Source: Streptomyces sp. ITFR-21
Lineage (GTDB): Bacteria; Actinomycetota; Actinomycetes; Streptomycetales; Streptomycetaceae
Length of the DNA stretch: 64,000 bases
Direction: 5' to 3'
Assembly (NCBI RefSeq): GCF_031844685.1
Contig: NZ_CP134605.1
Span: forward strand, 682,001-746,000
Shown: in pieces, positions 16,476-28,142 of the stretch
Numbering within the stretch: the first letter of the stretch is position 1
How the letters are laid out: every line of letters starts with the position of its first letter
Notes under the pieces: model-generated
Seen by the model: the letters and a program-made list of their open reading frames with translations, nothing else
Told to the model about the DNA's origin: nothing
Databases searched by the model: none
Position numbers and translations under genes: made by a program

Positions 16476-17369
16476 TCAGCGGAAGCGGGGGTCGTCGCGG
16501 CCCTGGCCGGAGGCGGGGTCGGTGTCCGCGTCGGAGCTGAGGTCGGTCTCGATCCGCTCCTTGCGGACCCGGCCGTGCACCTTCTTCTGCTCGGTGTGCT
16601 CCTCGACGCGCATCCGGACCCGCTCCTTCGGGACCACCCGGGTGTCGATGACCGGCTGGTCCTCGTGCAGGACCACCTCGTGCTCGGACTCGGCGATCTC
16701 GGCGCCGGACAGCGCCGCGCCGCGGTTGGCCTCGGTGATCGGCTCGCGTTCGAGCCGAACCTCCTCGTGCCGGATCGGGATGGTCTCCTCGACCTCCTCG
16801 ACCTCGACGAACTTGTGCAGCCGGGCCCGGCCGGCGGCGCGCCGCTCGACCTCGACGTGCATCTCCTCCTCCGAGCGGGTCATGGCGTCGTCCTCGATGC
16901 CGGCGGCCCGCTCGGCCGGGCCGGTGCGCCCGGCCGCGTAGCCCGCGGCCCCGGTGCCCGCCTCGCCGCCGGTCGTCCCGGCCCGCGGAGCGCTCTGCCG
17001 GCCCGCCGCGCCGGTGGCCGCCGCCTCGCCGTCGTCCGCCGCGCCGCCGCGGGCCTCCAGGCCGTAGTAGCGGTACAGGTGCCGCTCCTCCTCGACCGAG
17101 AGGTGTCCGCCCGAGTCGACGTCGACGTTCGGCGCTCCCTTGACCTGGTCCTTGTCGTACGGGATTTCGAGGTGGTCCTCGGTCATCCGGGCGGAACGCG
17201 TCGGCACGAATGTCTCGTTGTTGCCGAAGAAGCCGGTCTTGACAGTGACCCACTCCGGCTCGCCGGTGCGGTCGTCCAGATACATGTGCTTGGCGTCGCC
17301 GATCTTCTTTCCCTGAGAGTCATGAACCGGATGGCCCACGACCTGGGATATCTGGTCGCGCGTGATCAT
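16476..17369 (-). CDS. PRC-barrel and DUF2382 protein
   Basis: 297 residues. The N-terminal PRC-barrel (about 1-85) starts MITRDQISQVVGHPVHD and contains IGDAKHMYLDDRTGEPEWVTV. A flexible Ala/Gly-rich linker follows, then the C-terminal DUF2382 (about 165-285, [22 protein letters not shown] onward) with repeated acidic and basic patches. The ATG has a strong GAGGAGG in front. This pair of domains is typical of actinobacterial and cyanobacterial stress-related proteins of unknown biochemical role. It is monocistronic, with a strong terminator downstream. Confidence 0.9.
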   Translation of the reverse strand: MITRDQISQVVGHPVHDSQGKKIGDAKHMYLDDRTGEPEWVTVKTGFFGNNETFVPTRSARMTEDHLEIPYDKDQVKGAPNVDVDSGGHLSVEEERHLYRYYGLEARGGAADDGEAAATGAAGRQSAPRAGTTGGEAGTGAAGYAAGRTGPAERAAGIEDDAMTRSEEEMHVEVERRAAGRARLHKFVEVEEVEETIPIRHEEVRLEREPITEANRGAALSGAEIAESEHEVVLHEDQPVIDTRVVPKERVRMRVEEHTEQKKVHGRVRKERIETDLSSDADTDPASGQGRDDPRFR

Positions 17370-17524
17370 GTCGCCTCCTCGGGCTGCCGGGACCCATCTG
17401 GCCCCAAGGTTGCGACTAACCCCAGCAGGACAAACAAAACCCGCAAATAGCCGTGAATCAGACATTACCTGCCTGATGGCGCACGTCCCGCCGGTCCGCG
17501 CCCCGCTTGCCCGCCCCCGCCCGG

Positions 17525-17980
17525 TCAGTCCGGCGCGCCCGCCCCGTACCGCCGCAGCAGCGGTGACAGCACCAGCACGGACTTCGTCCGGGTGACGAAC
17601 GGCTCCCCGGCGATCCGCTCCAGCACCTGCTCGAAATGCCGCACGTCGGCCGCGAAGACCTGCACCACCGCGTCCGCCTCCCCGGTCACGGTGGACGCCG
17701 ACGCCACCTCGGGGTAGCGGGCCAGGCCCCGGCGGATGTCCGAGGGGGAGGTGTTGTGCCGGCAGTACAGCTCCACCAGGGCCTCGGTCTGCCAGCCGAG
17801 CGCCGCCGGGTCGACCCGCACCGTGAAGCCGGTGATCGCGCCGGCCGCCAGCAGCCGGTCCACCCGGCGCTTGACGGCGGGCGCGGACAGGCCCACCTCG
17901 GCACCGATGTCCGCGTACGAGCGGCGGGCGTCGGCGGCCAGCGCGTGCACGATGCGCTCGTCGAGCTCGTTCAGCGGCAC
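17525..17980 (-). CDS. Lrp/AsnC-family regulator
   Basis: 151 residues. The N-terminal HTH (about 3-60, LNELDERIVHALAADARRSY then VGLSAPAVKRRVDRLL) is followed by the ligand-binding RAM domain (about 68-145) with VTGEADAVVQVFA. The GTG start is two bases after the TAG of the upstream guaB1-type gene, indicating translational coupling. Lrp-type proteins sense amino acids or related metabolites. Candidate targets in the window are its own operon and davAB; neither is shown by sequence alone. Confidence 0.92.
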   Translation of the reverse strand: MPLNELDERIVHALAADARRSYADIGAEVGLSAPAVKRRVDRLLAAGAITGFTVRVDPAALGWQTEALVELYCRHNTSPSDIRRGLARYPEVASASTVTGEADAVVQVFAADVRHFEQVLERIAGEPFVTRTKSVLVLSPLLRRYGAGAPD

Positions 17981-17982
17981 GG

Positions 17983-19739
<1,757 letters not shown>

Positions 19740-20066
19740 TCAGCCCGGGGAGCCCGAGACGCCCTCCTCGCCGCCCTCCAGGACCACGGACAGCTCGGTG
19801 TCGGTGTCGCGCCAGAAGATCTCGGCGTCCCGCAGCACCTCCTTGACGATCCGCCATTCGCGGGGCATCGAGGACGCGTAGTTCTCCCAGTTGCGCAGCC
19901 GCAACTGCCGGTGGCCGGTCTCGGGGGGCCACCACGACAGGTCGGTGAGACAGTCCGCGAGGGCGTCCCAGTTGCGGCCGAACCAGTCGGGGAGGTGCAG
20001 GTCGGCACTGCAGCGGTCCATGAAGGACTGCCGGTCGCCGACACCGGCCAGGTCGAGCACGAGCAT
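19740..20066 (-). CDS. Barstar-family protein
   Basis: 108 residues. The family core is visible as DRQSFMDRCSADLHLPDWFGRNWDALADCLTD, where the acidic helix after the WFGRNWDAL motif is the ribonuclease-binding surface in barstar. No barnase-like ribonuclease gene lies nearby, so it is an orphan immunity-type protein. Its target could be a nuclease encoded elsewhere or in a competitor. Confidence 0.9.
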   Translation of the reverse strand: MLVLDLAGVGDRQSFMDRCSADLHLPDWFGRNWDALADCLTDLSWWPPETGHRQLRLRNWENYASSMPREWRIVKEVLRDAEIFWRDTDTELSVVLEGGEEGVSGSPG

Positions 20067-20135
20067 GCGCCGATGCTGTCACAGCCGCTCGGCGCGGCGG
20101 CGGCAGCGCGCCCCGCGGTCACCTGAAGTCCGGCG

Positions 20136-21149
20136 TCAGGACCCGTCCGGGTCGGCGCGGTCCAGCGCGGGGCGGGTGGGCGGCCGGGTGGTGTGCAGCA
20201 GGTGGTCGGCGGCGGCGATGTCGGTCACCAGGCTGGTGACCAGCCCCGAGCGCAGCACCGCGTCGATGGCGGCGGCCTTGCGCATACCGCCGGCGATGGC
20301 CAGGACCTCGGGGATCCGCCGCAGCCGGTCCGCCTCGATGGTGATGCACCGCTCGCCCAGATCGCGGCCGACCCGGCGGCCCTGGGCGTCGAACAGGTGC
20401 GAGGACATCTCGGCGGCGACGCCCAGTCCCGCGTAGTGCTCCCGCTCGGCGTCGGTGAGCACGTCGTGCACGGTGGAGATGCCGGCCTCCCAGGAGCCGA
20501 CGGACACCACCGCGACGGTCACCTTGTCGAAGTAGCCCATGGCGGCGGCGATCTGGCTCTGGGCGCGCAGCGCGGCGGCGGTCGCCGGGTCGGCCAGCAC
20601 CATCGGCGCGTACAGCGGGTGCGCCTCGCCGCCGGAGACCGCGGCGGCGGTGCGTACCGCCTCCACCGAGCCGCGCTCGGCGGTGCCGACGTCGTACACC
20701 CCCGTGAGCTGCACCACCGTGCAGGGCGCCAGCCGGTCCAGCGCGTTGGCCATGGTGATGATGGAACGGCCCCAGGCCAGTCCCAGCACATCGCCGTCGC
20801 TCACCAGTTCGCCGAGCAGGTCGGCGGCGACCGCGCCCAGGTTCTCCGGGTCGGGGGCGTCGGCCTGGTCGGCCGGGGTCTCCACCACCACGGCGTGCCG
20901 CAGTCCGTAGTGCGCGCGCAGGGCGTCGGAGCGTTCGGCGTCGAGCTCGGCGGGGACCCGGATCTCGATCCGCACCAGATCGCGTTCGAGGGCGGTCTCC
21001 AGCACCCGGGCCACCTTGAAGCGGCTGACCCCGAACTCCTCGGCGATCTGGATCTTCGACTTGCCCTCCAGGTAGAAGCGACGTGCCATCGCCGCCGCCT
21101 GGACCATCTCGCCAGGTCCCATACGCAGCTGTGCGCGGCCTGTGCTCAC
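20136..21149 (-). CDS. SorC/DeoR-type sugar-binding transcriptional regulator
   Basis: 337 residues. The N-terminal HTH (about 15-60, RRFYLEGKSKIQIAEEFGVSR then FKVARVLETA) is followed by the sugar-phosphate-binding SorC domain (about 65-325) with VLGLAWGRSIITMANAL and GISTVHDVL. Such regulators respond to phosphorylated sugars. It is next to rpe, a pentose phosphate enzyme, which fits. The GTG start has GGAGAGG in front; an ATG nine codons later is an alternative. Confidence 0.9.
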   Translation of the reverse strand: MSTGRAQLRMGPGEMVQAAAMARRFYLEGKSKIQIAEEFGVSRFKVARVLETALERDLVRIEIRVPAELDAERSDALRAHYGLRHAVVVETPADQADAPDPENLGAVAADLLGELVSDGDVLGLAWGRSIITMANALDRLAPCTVVQLTGVYDVGTAERGSVEAVRTAAAVSGGEAHPLYAPMVLADPATAAALRAQSQIAAAMGYFDKVTVAVVSVGSWEAGISTVHDVLTDAEREHYAGLGVAAEMSSHLFDAQGRRVGRDLGERCITIEADRLRRIPEVLAIAGGMRKAAAIDAVLRSGLVTSLVTDIAAADHLLHTTRPPTRPALDRADPDGS

Positions 21150-21273
21150 GTCGCCTCTCCCCGGTCGCCCATCTGATCCGCTCAGCGCTCATCCTCCCAG
21201 ATCCCCGGAGTTACGGGCGCGTAGCTTCCGCCCGTACCGGACCTGTATCCGGGCCGTTCGCGGGCCCGTCGCG

Positions 21274-21303
21274 GGCCCGTCGCGGGGTGTTCCCCGACGG
21301 GCC
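21274..21303 (-). terminator. Terminator hairpin after rpe
   Basis: GGCCCGTCGCGGGG and CCCCGACGGGCC form a 12-bp stem with a 2-nt bulge and a 4-nt loop, beginning about 18 bp beyond the rpe stop. The left arm is part of an 11-bp direct repeat (CGCGGGCCCGT twice). Confidence 0.6.
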
Positions 21304-21320
21304 GCCGGCCCGGGGGCGGC

Positions 21321-21986
21321 TCAGTGGGCGCAGGCCGCGGCGGCCTGATCGCGCAGGGAGCGTACCGCCGCCGCGGGGTCGTCGCTGCCGTAGACGGCCG
21401 ACCCGGCGACGAACACGTCGGCGCCCGCCGCCGCGCACCGCTCGATGGTCTCCGCCGACACCCCGCCGTCGACCTGGAGCCACATCTGGAGCCCGTGGCG
21501 GTCGATCAGCGCCCGGGTACGGCGGATCTTGGGCAGCATGATGTCCAGGAACGCCTGTCCGCCGAAGCCGGGCTCCACCGTCATGATCAGCAGCATGTCG
21601 AGTTCGGGCAGCAGGTCCTCGTAGGGCTCGACCGGTGTGCCCGGCTTGAGCGCCATGGCCGCTCTGGCGCCCTTGGCGCGGATCTCCCGGGCGAGGCGGA
21701 CCGGGGCGGCGGCGGCCTCCGCGTGGAAGGTGACCGACCCGGCGCCGGCCTCCACGTACGCGGGCGCCCAGCGGTCCGGCTGCTCGATCATCAGATGGCA
21801 GTCGAGCGGGATGCCGGTCGCCTTGGCCAGCGCCTCGACGACGGGGACGCCCAGCGTGAGGTTGGGCACGAAGTGGTTGTCCATCACGTCGACGTGGAGC
21901 CAGTCGGCTCCCTCCACCGCCCGCGCCTCCTCGGCGAGCCGGGCGAAGTCGGCGGACAGGATGCTGGGACTGATCTGCACGGTCAT
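21321..21986 (-). CDS. rpe: Ribulose-phosphate 3-epimerase
   Basis: Interconverts ribulose 5-phosphate and xylulose 5-phosphate in the pentose phosphate pathway. The 221 residues form a TIM barrel with the metal and catalytic motifs [38 protein letters not shown] and QVDGGVS, and the phosphate site VAGSAVYG. The start [14 protein letters not shown] matches family N-termini; the longer in-frame extension upstream is rejected. Confidence 0.97.
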   Translation of the reverse strand: MTVQISPSILSADFARLAEEARAVEGADWLHVDVMDNHFVPNLTLGVPVVEALAKATGIPLDCHLMIEQPDRWAPAYVEAGAGSVTFHAEAAAAPVRLAREIRAKGARAAMALKPGTPVEPYEDLLPELDMLLIMTVEPGFGGQAFLDIMLPKIRRTRALIDRHGLQMWLQVDGGVSAETIERCAAAGADVFVAGSAVYGSDDPAAAVRSLRDQAAAACAH

Positions 21987-22247
21987 ACCGTCAGCAAACC
22001 AGATTGCGGCCCGGGGAGTGAACCGCCCGCCAGCGCCGGGGGCGGGGGGCGGCAGGGCCGCCTGTCCGACCTGTCCGGACTGCGCGTCAGGACGCTGCAC
22101 CGGAGGCCGAGGAAAAGGGGCCGCGGTCTGCCCGTGTCCTGCAACCCGTGGTCCGCGCGCACGGCTGGTACCGGCGGTCGCGCCTCCCCGCTCCTCCGTC
22201 CTGGAGGTCCGGATCATGTGTGGCGCGGACCCACAGGTGTGCCGCGG

Positions 22248-23693
22248 TCAGCCCGTGCGGCGCAGCAGGGCCAGGTACATCGCGTCGGTGCCGTGCACGT
22301 GCGGCCACAGCTGGATGTCCGGGCCGTCGCCGAGGGCCGGGACGCCCGGGAGCAGCGGGCGGGCGTCGACCGGTTCGGCGGCGGGGGCGTGGCCGCCGCG
22401 CAGGGTGTCGTCGACGACCGCGCGGGTCTCGGCCAGGTGCGGGGAGCAGGTGACGTAGCCGACCACGCCGCCCACCCGGACCGCCCGCAGCGCCTGCGCG
22501 AGCAGGTCGCGCTGGAGCCCGCCGAAACCGGCCACGTCCTCGGCGCGCCGCCGCCAGCGCGCTTCGGGGCGGCGGCGGAGCGCGCCGAGGCCGGTGCAGG
22601 GCACGTCGACCAGCACCCGGTCGAAGGAGCCGGGCGCCCAGACCGGGCGGGTGCCGTCGGCCACGACGACCTGGTACGGGCCGGGGTTGCCGGCCAGCGC
22701 GCGGCTCACCAGCCGGGCCCGGTGCGGCTGCTTCTCGGCGGCGACCAGCAGTGCGCCCCGGCGGGCGGCGAGCGCGGCCAGCAGCGCCGCCTTGCCGCCG
22801 GGGCCGGCGCAGCCGTCGAGCCAGCGGGCGTCGGGGCCCTCCAGCGGGGCCGCGGCCAGCGCGGCGGCCACCAGTTGGCTGCCCTCGTCCTGCACCCCGG
22901 CCAGGCCGTCCCGCACCGCCTCCACGGCGGCCGGGTCACCGCCTTCCGCGAGCCGCAGGGCGTACGGCGACCAGCGGCCCGGCTCGGTCGACCCGGCGGG
23001 CAGCGAGGCGGCGATCTGCTCCGGGGTGGACCGGCCGGGCCTGGCCACCAGCGTCACCTCCGGCCGCTCGTTGTCCGCGGCCAGCAGGTCCTCGATGCCG
23101 GCCCGGCCGCCGCCGAGCGCGTCCCACAGCGCGGCGACCACCCAGCGCGGGTGCGAGTGGACGACCGCGAGGTGGTCCTCGGGGTCCTCGTCGTAGGGCG
23201 GCGCGACCTGTTCCAGCCAGCCGTCCAGGTCGTGCGCGGCGACCTTGCGCAGCACCGCGTTGACGAACCGGGCCCGGCCGTCGCCCAGCACCGCACGGGC
23301 CAGTTCCACGCTCGCCGAGACCGCGGCGTGCGGGGGGATGCGGGTGCCGAGCAGCTGGTGCGCGCCGAGCGCGAGCACGTCGAGCACGGGCGGGTCCACC
23401 TCGCGCAGCGGCCGGTCCACGCAGGCGGCGATCACCGCGTCGTACGTGCCCTGGCGGCGCAGCGTCCCGTAGACGAGTTCAGTGGCGAGCGCGGCGTCCC
23501 GCCGGTCGAACGTCCGCCCCTTCTTGACCGCGTCTGCCGCGGCGGCCCGCAGCAGGCCCGGCAGGACGAGGTTGGCGTACGCGTCCCGCTCCTGAACGGC
23601 GCGCAGCGCCTCGAACGCGAGGATCCTGACAGGGTCGCGCTGCGGCCGGCGGTGCGGTCTGCCCTGCGGGCGGCGGGTGGGTGCCTCGGTCAC
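22248..23693 (-). CDS. rsmB: RsmB/NOP-type 16S rRNA m5C methyltransferase
   Basis: 481 residues. The N-terminal NusB-like RNA-binding domain (about 20-150, ILAFEALRAVQERDAYANLVL onward) is followed by a SAM methyltransferase domain. The SAM loop is LDGCAGPGGKAALL, and the two family cysteines are in DVPCTGLGALRRRPE and VTCSPHLAETR, the latter being the catalytic TCSP. It methylates a cytosine in 16S rRNA. The GTG start lies behind GGAGCACC. In related genomes, as I remember, rsmB is followed closely by fmt, which here is 2 kb away. Confidence 0.94.
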   Translation of the reverse strand: MTEAPTRRPQGRPHRRPQRDPVRILAFEALRAVQERDAYANLVLPGLLRAAAADAVKKGRTFDRRDAALATELVYGTLRRQGTYDAVIAACVDRPLREVDPPVLDVLALGAHQLLGTRIPPHAAVSASVELARAVLGDGRARFVNAVLRKVAAHDLDGWLEQVAPPYDEDPEDHLAVVHSHPRWVVAALWDALGGGRAGIEDLLAADNERPEVTLVARPGRSTPEQIAASLPAGSTEPGRWSPYALRLAEGGDPAAVEAVRDGLAGVQDEGSQLVAAALAAAPLEGPDARWLDGCAGPGGKAALLAALAARRGALLVAAEKQPHRARLVSRALAGNPGPYQVVVADGTRPVWAPGSFDRVLVDVPCTGLGALRRRPEARWRRRAEDVAGFGGLQRDLLAQALRAVRVGGVVGYVTCSPHLAETRAVVDDTLRGGHAPAAEPVDARPLLPGVPALGDGPDIQLWPHVHGTDAMYLALLRRTG

Positions 23694-24087
23694 GTGAAAG
23701 GTGCTCCGCTTTTTCTGTTGCGGTCCGTGGGTCACCGCCCAGCGTAACGGCCTCCGGCCCGGCACCGGTCCCGGCCGGCGGCCGGGGGGCGTGGCCGCAG
23801 CCCCCGGCCGGCGGCCGGGGGGCGTGGCCGCGGCCGCGGGGCGGGGCGCCGCGTCCGCTGGGCATGAGGCGCGGACGGCCGTGCGGGCCGATCCGTGTCC
23901 GGCCGGTGGGAACCCTGTGCGCGGGACGCCCCTTCCCCGGGGCGCGGGGATCGGGCCGCCCCCGTACGCAGCGGGTGGACACTTTCGGCACCTCCGGCAG
24001 TATCCGGTCCGCGGTCGCGTTCGACGGGGGACCCGAAGTCCCCCGTCCGGGCAGGGCCGTTCATGACTTCCCACGCGCGTACGCGCG
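23694..24087. other. Intergenic region with a 28-bp direct repeat
   Basis: 394 bp between rsmB and an HATPase-type gene. A 28-bp block beginning CCGGCCGGCGGCC occurs exactly twice, at 23771-23798 and 23804-23831 (period 33). No credible gene was seen. Confidence 0.7.
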
Positions 24088-24585
24088 TCAGCCCGACGGG
24101 GCCGCCGTCCGCGTGGGCCGCTGCTGCCGCACCTCGGAGGCATCGCCGCTGAGCACGGCCCATACGGACTTGCCGGACCGCGGCGTGTGCACACCCCAGT
24201 TGCCGCCGGTCAGCGCGTCCACCACGACCGGGCCCCGCCCGAACTCGTGCCACTCCGGCTTGTCCGCGTTCGCGTCGTGCACCTCGACCCGCACCCCGCC
24301 CGCCACCCGCAGGACCCACACCCGGATACCCGCGTACGCCGGAGAAGCCGCATGCATCAGCGCGTTGGTGACCAACTCACCCACCACCAGCCGGACATCA
24401 TCCGCCAGCCCCGACAACCCCCAACCCGCCAGCACCCCCACCACAAACCCACGCGCCCTGCCCACCGACCGCGCCTCCCGCGCCACCCGCACATACCCAC
24501 CCCGATTTCCCGTCACCGAAAGCTCCGACACCGGCAGCATCCCCAGCGTCTGGGCGAACACCACACACCCACACGGCCTCCCCAC
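24088..24585 (-). CDS. HATPase_c-type ATP-binding protein (anti-sigma/regulatory kinase-like)
   Basis: Up to 165 residues. The Bergerat fold is recognisable from LADDVRLVVGELVTNALMHA (N-box, about 62-81) and GGVRVEVHDAN (G1 box), and it ends near VWAVLSG. This belongs to the large Streptomyces group of RsbW-like single-domain ATP-binding proteins, which have few known partners. The start is uncertain: GTG at 24585, internal GTGs near 24564, or ATG at 24540 are all possible. It sits in a patch that appears inserted between rsmB and fmt. No anti-sigma antagonist or sigma factor is beside it. Confidence 0.8.
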   Translation of the reverse strand: MGRPCGCVVFAQTLGMLPVSELSVTGNRGGYVRVAREARSVGRARGFVVGVLAGWGLSGLADDVRLVVGELVTNALMHAASPAYAGIRVWVLRVAGGVRVEVHDANADKPEWHEFGRGPVVVDALTGGNWGVHTPRSGKSVWAVLSGDASEVRQQRPTRTAAPSG

Positions 24586-24858
24586 CCGGCCGCCGCACGG
24601 CGCTCACCGCCACACCGGCCCTTCGAGAGGCTTCCGAAAGCGGGAGTGAACGAGCAGGCCGCCCCCGTCCCCTACGGCCCCTCTCGCGCCACCTGGTGCA
24701 GCGGTAGCTCCCGGCCAACTACACGGGGCCCCGTCACCACCGCCGGGGCCCCGCAGGCAGGCACCGCGGCGTACGACATGCGGCCCGAGCACGCAGCGCG
24801 TGCCCCGCCCGCCGCATGAAGCCCGGTCACCGGCTGCGTCGTCACGAACGCCGTGTCG

Positions 24859-25494
24859 TTAGTAAGGTCGATCTTGAACGGAGTTCACGATACCGAGCGG
24901 ATCGGAGATATCGGCCCAGCGCAGGTCTCCGTGGACGGTTTCCCACCGGCGAATCGAGACCGTGGCTCCTCCCCCACTGAAAGCGGCGTGTACGCGGAGG
25001 TCGACTCTTTCCTGGTCGACGCTGACGCGCCTGGTTGGTGTACCGGCCAGTTGCTGAAGGGCCGATCTGAGCTTTTGCCACCACCCGTCGTCCAGATCAA
25101 GAGGGCCGGGTGCCGCGTCGGTGGCCGGGCACGGTGATCTGGGCAACGGGGTCATGACTTCGGCGCGCTGCCGCCGCCATTCGCCCTCGGTCCACTCGTA
25201 CATCCCGGGCAGGCGGGGCTTGGGCAACGTGTCGAGGGCGTCCGCGTCGGCGTTGCCGGTTAAGGCGTGGTCCCCTTGAGCCCACCCGAGCTCTTCGCAG
25301 ACCACTCGCAGCCAGCAGCGACCGCGCGGCCCGTCGGCGGACGCCGCGATGGAACGATCGCGCCAGCCCAAGACGGGCTGACCGGACACTTCGAGGCCGA
25401 AATGTGCAGCGCCGCGAGAATCCGCGTAGCAGTGTTTGCAGGCCGGCTGACATTTCCCGGTGATCTCCCGCCAGGAAAACCGCAATTGCCGCAT
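24859..25494 (-). pseudogene. Chimeric relic: radical-SAM N-terminus joined to a truncated phosphotransferase
   Basis: An open frame of 211 codons with a ribosome binding site (GGGAGGGCG) before the ATG. Residues 1-32 read like the N-terminus of a radical SAM protein, with a C-x3-C-x2-C cluster motif in GKCQPACKHCYADS. From about residue 33 it changes to the start of an aminoglycoside-phosphotransferase-like protein (LGWRDRS, DGPRGRCWLRVV, YEWTEGEW, WWQKLRSAL). This ends soon after TVHGDLRWAD, the degraded HGDxHxxN catalytic loop, so the rest of the kinase is missing. Neither enzyme can be complete. Surroundings are less GC-rich than the core. Confidence 0.75.
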
Positions 25495-25790
25495 GCACGC
25501 CCTCCCGTAATGTGCGCTTGGCATACCGGCGGAGGAGAAATGCCCAGGTCCCCGTGCGTTCATACCCGCGGAGGCGCCGGACGAGCACGTCGGCCTGTAT
25601 TCAACCTCCCTTGATGGCCGGCAGGTCACCTGTGCGGGGCTGGACGCTGCCCGGTGCGATGACCGGAAGGGCGCTGTCCGCGAACGTGGTGAGGAAGGAG
25701 CGGCCCAGGCAGGAACTCTCCCGCCCGGTGCAGTCGTCGAGTTGCGCGACCGGGACCCTGCCAGCTGGTGAGCGTGTATGCCCCAGTGGA
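25495..25790. other. Gap between the relic and fmt
   Basis: 296 bp with no recognisable gene. Short frames here resemble nothing and lack ribosome binding sites. It probably contains more debris of the insertion. Confidence 0.4.
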
Positions 25791-26714
25791 TCAGCCCAGC
25801 TGGGAGGGGGGGCGGGTGCCGCGGGACCAGTCGGGGGCGGGCATGGGGCGCTTGCCCTGGGGCTGGACGTGGCCGAGGCGGACCGCGTGGCTGCCGGTGC
25901 CGACGTGGACCGCGTTCTTGGTGACGGCGACCTCGCCGGGGGCGAGGTCGGTGCGGTCGGGGGCGAGGGCGACCGGGCCCAGCTTGAGGCGTTCGCCGGC
26001 CGCCACGGTCCACGCGCCGGGCGCGGGGGTGCAGCCGCGGATCAGCCGGTCGACCCGGAGCGCGGGGGCCGTCCAGTCGACGGCCGCGTCCTCCACGGTG
26101 AGCTTCGGGGCGAGGGTGACGCCGTCGGCCGGCTGCGGCCGGGGCACCAGATCGCCGGACTCGATGCCGTCCATGGTGGCGGCGAGCAGCCGGGCGCCGC
26201 TGTGCGCGAGCCGGTCCAGCAGGTCGCCGCTGGTGTCGGTGGGGCGGATCTCCTCGGTGATCACCCCGTACACCGGGCCGGAGTCGAGGCCCTGCTCGAT
26301 CAGGAACGTGGACGCGCCGGTCACCTCGTCCCCGGCCATCACCGCGTACTGGACGGGCGCGGCGCCGCGCCACGCCGGCAGCAGCGAGAAGTGCAGGTTG
26401 ACCCAGCCGTGTACCGGCACCTCCAGCGCGGCCTTGGGCAGCAGCGCCCCGTAGGCCACCACCGGGCAGCAGTCGGGGGCGATCTCCCGCAGCCGGGCCA
26501 GGAAGCCCTCCTCCCGGGGCCTGGCCGGCTTGAGCACCTCGATGCCGGCCTCGGCGGCACGCTCGGCGACCGGGCTGGCCAGCAGCTTGCGGCCGCGGCC
26601 GGCGGTCGCGTCGGGCCGGGTCACGACGGCGACGACCTCGTGCCGGTCGGAGGCGAGCAGGGCGTCCAGGGCGGGCAGGGCGGTCTCGGGGGTACCGGCG
26701 AAGACGAGCCTCAT
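25791..26714 (-). CDS. fmt: Methionyl-tRNA formyltransferase
   Basis: Formylates initiator Met-tRNA using 10-formyl-THF. The 307 residues start [19 protein letters not shown]. The catalytic core contains [19 protein letters not shown], with the HxSLLP(x)xRG motif and the essential Asn/His. The C-terminal tRNA-binding domain (about 205-300) includes [18 protein letters not shown]. It pairs functionally with def, which lies 130 bp upstream on the same strand. Confidence 0.96.
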   Translation of the reverse strand: MRLVFAGTPETALPALDALLASDRHEVVAVVTRPDATAGRGRKLLASPVAERAAEAGIEVLKPARPREEGFLARLREIAPDCCPVVAYGALLPKAALEVPVHGWVNLHFSLLPAWRGAAPVQYAVMAGDEVTGASTFLIEQGLDSGPVYGVITEEIRPTDTSGDLLDRLAHSGARLLAATMDGIESGDLVPRPQPADGVTLAPKLTVEDAAVDWTAPALRVDRLIRGCTPAPGAWTVAAGERLKLGPVALAPDRTDLAPGEVAVTKNAVHVGTGSHAVRLGHVQPQGKRPMPAPDWSRGTRPPSQLG

Positions 26715-26817
26715 CGTGCGGGGTGTGCCTCTCGGTGGGCGGTACGTGGTGGTGCGTGGCGGTGATACGGGACCGACGGGCGGCGGGCCGGCCGGCCGGG
26801 TGCCGGTCGGCGCGGAC

Positions 26818-26840
26818 GGGCCCGCGGACCGCGCGGGCCC
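26818..26840 (-). terminator. Hairpin after def
   Basis: GGGCCCGCG/CGCGGGCCC with a 5-nt loop starts 5 bp beyond the def stop. It may reduce read-through into fmt or protect the def mRNA end. Confidence 0.55.
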
Positions 26841-26844
26841 CGCG

Positions 26845-27390
26845 TCACAGGCCGCGGCCGAAGGTGTCGTGCGGTGAGATCTTCACCCGCGGCGCCTGCT
26901 CCCCGGCCCACTCCGCCTCCCGGATCGCCCGCAGCGCGTCCTTGCGCCGCTCCGCGTCGAGCCGGTCGATGAAGATGATGCCGTCCAGGTGGTCGGTCTC
27001 GTGCTGGATGCAGCGGGCGAGCCGCTCGGTGCCCTCGATCGTGATGGGGTCGCCGTACATGTTGAAGCCTTTGGCGACGACGCCGAACGCCCGCTTGCAG
27101 TCGTACGTCAGGCCGGGCAGCGACAGGCAGCCCTCGGGTCCGTCCTGCTCCTCCTCGCTGAGGGTGAGGTCCGGGTTGATCAGATGGCCCAGCTCCCCTT
27201 CCACGAAGTAGGTGAACACCCGCAGGGACACGCCCAGTTGCGGGGCGGCCAGCCCGGCACCGGGTGCGGCCTGCATGGTCTCGGTCAGGTCCCGGACCAG
27301 GTTGCGCAGTTCCAGGTCGAAGGTGGTGACGGGCTGCGCCGTCAAGCGCAGCACCGGGTCGCCGAACAGGCGGATGGGCTTGACGGGCAC
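26845..27390 (-). CDS. def: Peptide deformylase
   Basis: Removes the N-formyl group from nascent proteins. The 181 residues show all three metal/catalytic motifs: [11 protein letters not shown] (I), EGCLSLPG (II, Cys ligand) and QHETDHLDG (III, two His ligands and catalytic Glu). The GTG start follows AGGAGAGC and gives the conserved [11 protein letters not shown] start. It lies upstream of fmt, forming the usual formylation/deformylation pair. Confidence 0.96.
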   Translation of the reverse strand: MPVKPIRLFGDPVLRLTAQPVTTFDLELRNLVRDLTETMQAAPGAGLAAPQLGVSLRVFTYFVEGELGHLINPDLTLSEEEQDGPEGCLSLPGLTYDCKRAFGVVAKGFNMYGDPITIEGTERLARCIQHETDHLDGIIFIDRLDAERRKDALRAIREAEWAGEQAPRVKISPHDTFGRGL

Positions 27391-27572
27391 GCGTAGCTCT
27401 CCTGGGGGATGCGGGTCACGGCCGGGCACGGGCTCGCGCCCGATACGCGGACGTCAATTCTAGAGCGTCCGCGGCGGAGTGCGCGCGCCTGTCGCGCGCC
27501 CCCCACCCGGCGGGCCGCGCCCCGAGTTGCGTGACTCCTTGGGGCGGTGACGCGTTGATCAGGAGAGTTTGA

Positions 27573-28142
<570 letters not shown>

